NCBI RefSeq assembly: GCF_023746615.1 | Contig: NZ_CP082275.1 | Coordinates: 2,170,001 to 2,234,000 of the forward strand | Source of the DNA: Grimontia kaedaensis | GTDB lineage: Bacteria; Pseudomonadota; Gammaproteobacteria; Enterobacterales; Vibrionaceae | Length of the DNA stretch: 64,000 nucleotides | Direction: 5' to 3' | Shown: positions 60,677-64,000 of the stretch, one piece after another | Position numbering within the stretch: the first letter of the stretch is position 1 | Layout: each line of letters starts with the position of its first letter | Program-made: the position numbers and the translations under genes | The notes under the pieces: generated by a model | What the model saw: only the letters and a program-made list of their open reading frames with translations | What the model was told of the DNA's origin: nothing | Database searches by the model: none

Positions 60677-62680
60677 ATGGCTAAAAAACGACAAAGCTCT
60701 GTGATTCGTCGGATGTATGCCGGCTTTGCGGTACTCGCATTCAGTCTGGTTGCAACCAATACACTCAATTTGAAAAGTTCTCAGGACATCCACGAACAAC
60801 TAGAGGTCGTCACCTCAGAAGCTCTCCCCTTAGTTTCCTTGTCCAACGAAGCCAGTGTCAGCCTCCTCGCTGCAGACAAAATTTTCAAAGATTACCTGAC
60901 CAGCAGCAATGGTGCGCAAAGCGAACAGGTACTCGAAAATTTTGATGTCGCTAGACAACGCTTTGATACTGCTCTGAATAATCTTTACCAAGCTTCCTCC
61001 GGTCAAGAGGGGCTGGAAAGCCAATTGGAATCGCTGCGAGAAATTGAAAATCGCTATTTTGCTGAAGCTTCTGTTGCCATTGGAAACTTCCAGCGCCAAC
61101 AAGCAGCCAAAGAAGAAGGCGTGACCGCTGCCCGCCAATTCCAGCGTATGAACACTGCGCTTGCACTTGGTATGCAGGACTTCGTGGCCAACAATGGTTC
61201 CACCACGCTGAAAATCATTTCAAAGACCTACTTCAAGAAGCTTCAAGAAACGGAAACCCATACTTCCGACGCGCTGGCCAGCAACACACTCGCTGATGTT
61301 GAAAAAGCCATGAACGGCAACCGCCGCAGCGTAAAGCAGCTCAACTACTCTTTCCGTTCACTGACTTCTCAACTTCCAGAGCTAAAAGAGAAATTCCAAA
61401 AAGACATTGATGCCTTTACCCGCGATGTGAGCCGCGAAGGCGGTGTGCTTGATCAGCACTATGCGTACCTGGTTGCGACCAACGAGCTTTATACGAACAT
61501 CGGCAATCTTGCCGTTGAAGTCGACAATGCAATGGGCATCCTCGACCAATTCCGTGGTCAAGCGGAAAGCGTGATGTCAGCATCTATCTTACAGGCTAAC
61601 GACACCTTTAAAAACGGCGTTCGTCAGACGATCTTCATTGGCGCGCTGATTCTGGCAATCACTGTCTTCATTGGCTGGCACATTGCGCGAAGCGTTCGCA
61701 AGCCACTGAGCAGCACACTGAACGTCCTGGAAGCTATCACTGAAGGCGACATGACCCAACGCATTGAAGTGAAAGAACACAATGAATTTGGCCAGCTAGC
61801 AGACCACATCAATACCCTGGCTTCGAATCTTCAAGGCATTCTGCGACAGCTTCGCGATGCAGCAGAAGAGCAAGCTGAGGTTGCAGCCGCGAACCAGTCC
61901 ACCACGCAAACCGCGAAAGCTCAGCTCAATGAGCAGCGGCAGCAAACCACAGCTGTCGCAGCAGCGATGACGCAAATGGAGCACTCGGTGCAAGACGTTG
62001 CAAACAGTGCCCGCCACACCATGGACAAAGTGATGGAAGTGAGCGATGCAGCAACGAAAGGCCGTGAAATCATGACCCGTAACATAAGCACGACGCATCA
62101 GCTTTCAAGCCGCTTGGATGATTCTGTGGCTGTGGTTTCTTCACTTCAGGAGATGACCGCGAGTATTGAAACCATTCTCGACGTTATCAGCAATATTGCC
62201 GATCAAACCAACCTTCTGGCATTGAACGCGGCTATCGAAGCGGCCCGTGCTGGTGAACAAGGGCGAGGCTTTGCGGTCGTGGCAGATGAAGTTCGCGTTC
62301 TGGCGAAACGTACATCCGACTCAACATCTGAAATTGAAGAGATGATTAGCAAGCTACAGACCCAATCAAGCCAAGCGGTCCTGGTGATGCAGGAATGTGT
62401 AGAAGAAATGACCAGCAGCGTTGCACAGGCTTCTGACGCCAACTCCGCGATGGAGGAAATAGAAGCCATCATCATGATGATCAGCGACATGAGCAGCCAG
62501 ATAGCACAAGCCGCTTCTGAACAAAGCACCACCTCTGCTGATATCGCGCGAAACGTTGAGCACATCAGCTTTATCGCTGACAGCAGTTATACCGCCATGC
62601 AGGACGTGGCTGGTGCGAGTGAACGACTCGATGAACAAGCCGTCAATCAGAACGAACTGGTTCATCGATTCACGGTATAA
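60677..62680 (+). CDS. Methyl-accepting chemotaxis protein
   Basis: A 667-residue chemoreceptor: helix 1 (about 14-30, YAGFAVLAFSLVATNTLNL), a helical periplasmic domain of about 280 residues, helix 2 (TIFIGALILAITVFIGWHIA, about 316-335), HAMP, and a signalling hairpin with the tip DQTNLLALNAAIEAARAGEQ. A GGGAGGA Shine-Dalgarno precedes the ATG. A FliA-type promoter upstream ties it to flagellar synthesis. Its sensor resembles four-helix-bundle type receptors; the ligand is unknown. Confidence 0.95.
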   Translation: MAKKRQSSVIRRMYAGFAVLAFSLVATNTLNLKSSQDIHEQLEVVTSEALPLVSLSNEASVSLLAADKIFKDYLTSSNGAQSEQVLENFDVARQRFDTALNNLYQASSGQEGLESQLESLREIENRYFAEASVAIGNFQRQQAAKEEGVTAARQFQRMNTALALGMQDFVANNGSTTLKIISKTYFKKLQETETHTSDALASNTLADVEKAMNGNRRSVKQLNYSFRSLTSQLPELKEKFQKDIDAFTRDVSREGGVLDQHYAYLVATNELYTNIGNLAVEVDNAMGILDQFRGQAESVMSASILQANDTFKNGVRQTIFIGALILAITVFIGWHIARSVRKPLSSTLNVLEAITEGDMTQRIEVKEHNEFGQLADHINTLASNLQGILRQLRDAAEEQAEVAAANQSTTQTAKAQLNEQRQQTTAVAAAMTQMEHSVQDVANSARHTMDKVMEVSDAATKGREIMTRNISTTHQLSSRLDDSVAVVSSLQEMTASIETILDVISNIADQTNLLALNAAIEAARAGEQGRGFAVVADEVRVLAKRTSDSTSEIEEMISKLQTQSSQAVLVMQECVEEMTSSVAQASDANSAMEEIEAIIMMISDMSSQIAQAASEQSTTSADIARNVEHISFIADSSYTAMQDVAGASERLDEQAVNQNELVHRFTV

Positions 62681-62697
62681 CTGGACTTTCTGAGTAG

Positions 62698-62726
62698 AAA
62701 AAGCGGGCTATGGCCCGCTTTTTTAT
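62698..62726. terminator. Terminator after the MCP gene
   Basis: AAAAAGCGGGC and GCCCGCTTTTTT pair around TATG; T-rich on both strands. Confidence 0.92.
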
Positions 62727-62739
62727 TGGCTTCTCTACT

Positions 62740-63116
62740 TCAAAAACTCATCAGTTTTTGAGTGATCGCCGCCGCGCTGATCTCTTCACGATGGCGGTTA
62801 TTCATATCGGATCATAGTGCTGTGAAATCATCCCAACCCTATTTTTCATCAGTACGTAGTGGCTCCATTTCGATACAAGCAAAAGGAAAGATGAATGACA
62901 GAAAAAATTAAGATTGTAAGGCTTGTCTGAGGCAGCTTGGAGACGTTGAATTTCTTCGATAACGCTTTCAGCATCAAGCATACCGCAAGGAATGGAACCC
63001 AATCCGCCTGCTTCATCTACCACTATCGCCAGCTTGCTGTTTTGAACACCTGCCTTGGGTGCCTGAATCAAGGGTAAATCCACATCAACCCATCTGGCGA
63101 AATCCAATTTTTCCAT
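62740..63116 (-). pseudogene. Nitronate monooxygenase with internal deletion
   Basis: On the minus strand an ATG at 63116 opens a 74-residue match to nitronate monooxygenase (VDLPLIQAPKAGVQNSKL, EAGGLGSIPCGMLDAESV, KPYNLNFFCH). The homology stops near 62895. After a short linker another frame gives EPLRTDEK, a stop, then DFTAL, a stop, and EISAAAITQKLMSF before TGA (62740-62742), which fits the C-terminus of the same family. About 240 central codons are gone, and stops and a frameshift are present. An undisturbed 130-residue open frame covering the N-part is an artefact. Confidence 0.82.
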
Positions 63117-63485
63117 ATTCTGACCCCAGATTTTTATACATTTCTTGATATGCACCATCAGCGTTTGCCTTACTCCTATTTTGAAGGTTAACAAGTGAGC
63201 AAAGCCTTGTTTTATATAACCTTACGAGCCCAAATATACGTTTATATGCATATTTTTATCCATTTACGCGCCGTCTATTCAAATGTGATCCATGTACATG
63301 TTCGTAACATTACGGGTTGTCATATTTCTTTCGTATGGCTTAATTCAAAAAGAAAGCGCTTTCTTTTCGTTTTTCGGTGCTGTCACCCAAGGCGACTTGA
63401 AGAGCCAATCTAACAAAAAATAAAAGATAGACAGTGAATAACCGCACTCAAAGAGAGTGCGACTATCCGAAAGGGAGTTTGGAGA
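63117..63485. other. Promoter region of the GH17 gene
   Basis: About 370 bp holding the LacI-type operator (63348-63367) and a leader hairpin CGCACTC/GAGTGCG (63443-63461) without a T-tract, 25 bp before the start. No gene was seen. Confidence 0.6.
63348..63367. promoter_or_regulatory. Perfect palindromic operator of LacI-family type
   Basis: AAAAGAAAGCGCTTTCTTTT is a perfect 20-bp palindrome with the core GAAAGCGCTTTC, the usual form of LacI/GalR-family operators with a central CG-containing step. It lies 119 bp upstream of the GH17-like gene. The regulator is not in the window. Confidence 0.65.
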
Positions 63486-64000
63486 GTGTCAAGCAGAATC
63501 AACCGAGCTGCTCCTCAAGGTGAGGAGTGGCTGAGCTATCTCAAGCAAAAAACACGTGATTTGGTGGATGCAAAAATCCACGGGATCTCTTTCAGCCCCT
63601 ATGTCGATGGACAGGGACCTGGTTCAATCATCACTGAAGCACAAATCCACGAAAGGCTTCAGATCATCGCCCCACACGTTAACTGGGTTCGTACCTTCTC
63701 TTGTACTGACGGTAATGAGCTCATTCCAAAAATCGCCAAAGAGTATGGGCTCAAAACCATGGTTGGCGTATGGATTGACGGAAACCATGAAAAGAACGAG
63801 GAAGAACTACAAAACGCTATCGCCGTTGCACGCGAAGGGCATGTGGATGTTCTTGGTGTGGGTAACGAAGTGCTACTTCGTGAAGACCTACATGAAGATG
63901 AACTCATCAGCTACATCGAACGCGCCAAGGCAGAACTGCCGGACGTTCAGGTAGGCTACGTTGATGCTTACTACTTGTTTGAGAATCACCCTCGCGTCGC
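63486..64000 (+). CDS. Glycoside hydrolase family 17-like glucanase/glucosyltransferase, N-terminal part
   Basis: A gene cut by the right edge. GTG at 63486 follows AAAGGGAG (63471-63478) and opens a frame of 171 codons to the end. The product reads KIHGISFSPYVDGQGPGS, VNWVRTFSCTDGNELIPKIAKEYGLKTMVGVWID and VDVLGVGNEVLLRED, a beta/alpha barrel of GH17 type where VGNE carries the proton-donor glutamate. No signal peptide is seen, so it may be cytosolic or part of a longer membrane-bound glucan-processing protein. Beta-1,3-glucan is the family substrate. A palindromic operator lies upstream. Confidence 0.82.
   Translation, partial: MSSRINRAAPQGEEWLSYLKQKTRDLVDAKIHGISFSPYVDGQGPGSIITEAQIHERLQIIAPHVNWVRTFSCTDGNELIPKIAKEYGLKTMVGVWIDGNHEKNEEELQNAIAVAREGHVDVLGVGNEVLLREDLHEDELISYIERAKAELPDVQVGYVDAYYLFENHPRV

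Noticed and set aside
62802..63194. A 130-residue open frame taken as an intact small gene
   Set aside because: Its residues 27-100 are only the N-terminal fragment of a nitronate monooxygenase and the rest is a frame-shifted remnant; listed as a pseudogene instead.
1..64000. CRISPR arrays, tRNA or rRNA genes, prophage, integrons, toxin-antitoxin pairs
   Set aside because: Looked for on both strands by eye; no regular repeat-spacer array, cloverleaf, integrase/transposase or toxin-antitoxin motif was found.

Overview
This window is chromosomal DNA of a gamma-proteobacterium of the family Vibrionaceae. The reasons are the cmoM-mukF-mukE-mukB locus, the lolCDE / PilZ / mfd / csiV order seen around mfd in Vibrio cholerae, the iron-regulated imelysin / di-heme oxidoreductase / imelysin / DUF1513 operon, a CosR-like MarR regulator, and several long MCP and c-di-GMP proteins. 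The genus is not resolved; Grimontia, Enterovibrio or Photobacterium relatives are all plausible. No tRNA, rRNA, CRISPR array, intact insertion sequence or prophage was seen, so this is mostly core genome with small accessory and decaying patches.

Layout: 1-5.5 kb holds the end of a DMT permease, purT behind two overlapping PurR operators, tpm, an SOS-box-controlled sulA-like gene and an ArcD-type antiporter. 5.1-8 kb holds an unknown gene, a winged-helix protein with a histone-H1-like tail, a DUF2982 protein and the YcbL hydrolase. 8.0-10.8 kb is the most notable cassette: an 11-bp-phased Pho-box array, then a PlcP-type phospholipase C-like phosphoesterase and an OlsF-type bifunctional ornithine-lipid synthase. 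This is a candidate phosphate-starvation membrane-remodelling operon. 10.8-13.3 kb carries mepK and ldtD. 13.4-18.3 kb is the iron-linked imelysin operon. 18.7-26.4 kb has the CosR-like regulator, an EamA permease, a REC-EAL phosphodiesterase, a decayed ydhF, an ERIC-like palindrome, an aspartate/glutamate racemase with a GNAT gene, and an MCP.

26.4-49.9 kb is a dense core region: mukBEF-cmoM, elyC, kdsB-ycaR-lpxK-msbA-comEC, a DUF2062 gene, lolCDE, plzB-like, mfd and csiV. Convergent pairs mostly share bidirectional terminators. 50-54.4 kb has a GNAT gene, a CHASE-GGDEF-EAL protein behind a second Pho-box array with a perfect -10 hexamer, and ndh. 54.7-60.2 kb has a 176-bp palindromic element with TATACCC ends, ycfP and an operon hinT-COG3014-ycfL-lpoB-thiK-DUF6279 that is rich in lipoproteins. 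60.5-64 kb has an MCP with a FliA-type promoter, an internally deleted nitronate monooxygenase pseudogene, and the start of a GH17 glucanase-like gene behind a perfect LacI-family-type operator.

Themes: envelope building (lpxK, msbA, kdsB, lolCDE, ldtD, mepK, elyC, csiV, lpoB), phosphate-responsive remodelling and signalling (two Pho-box arrays), motility and c-di-GMP signalling (two MCPs, REC-EAL, GGDEF-EAL, PilZ), and iron (imelysin operon). All homology calls come from reading the translated sequence; no database search was run.
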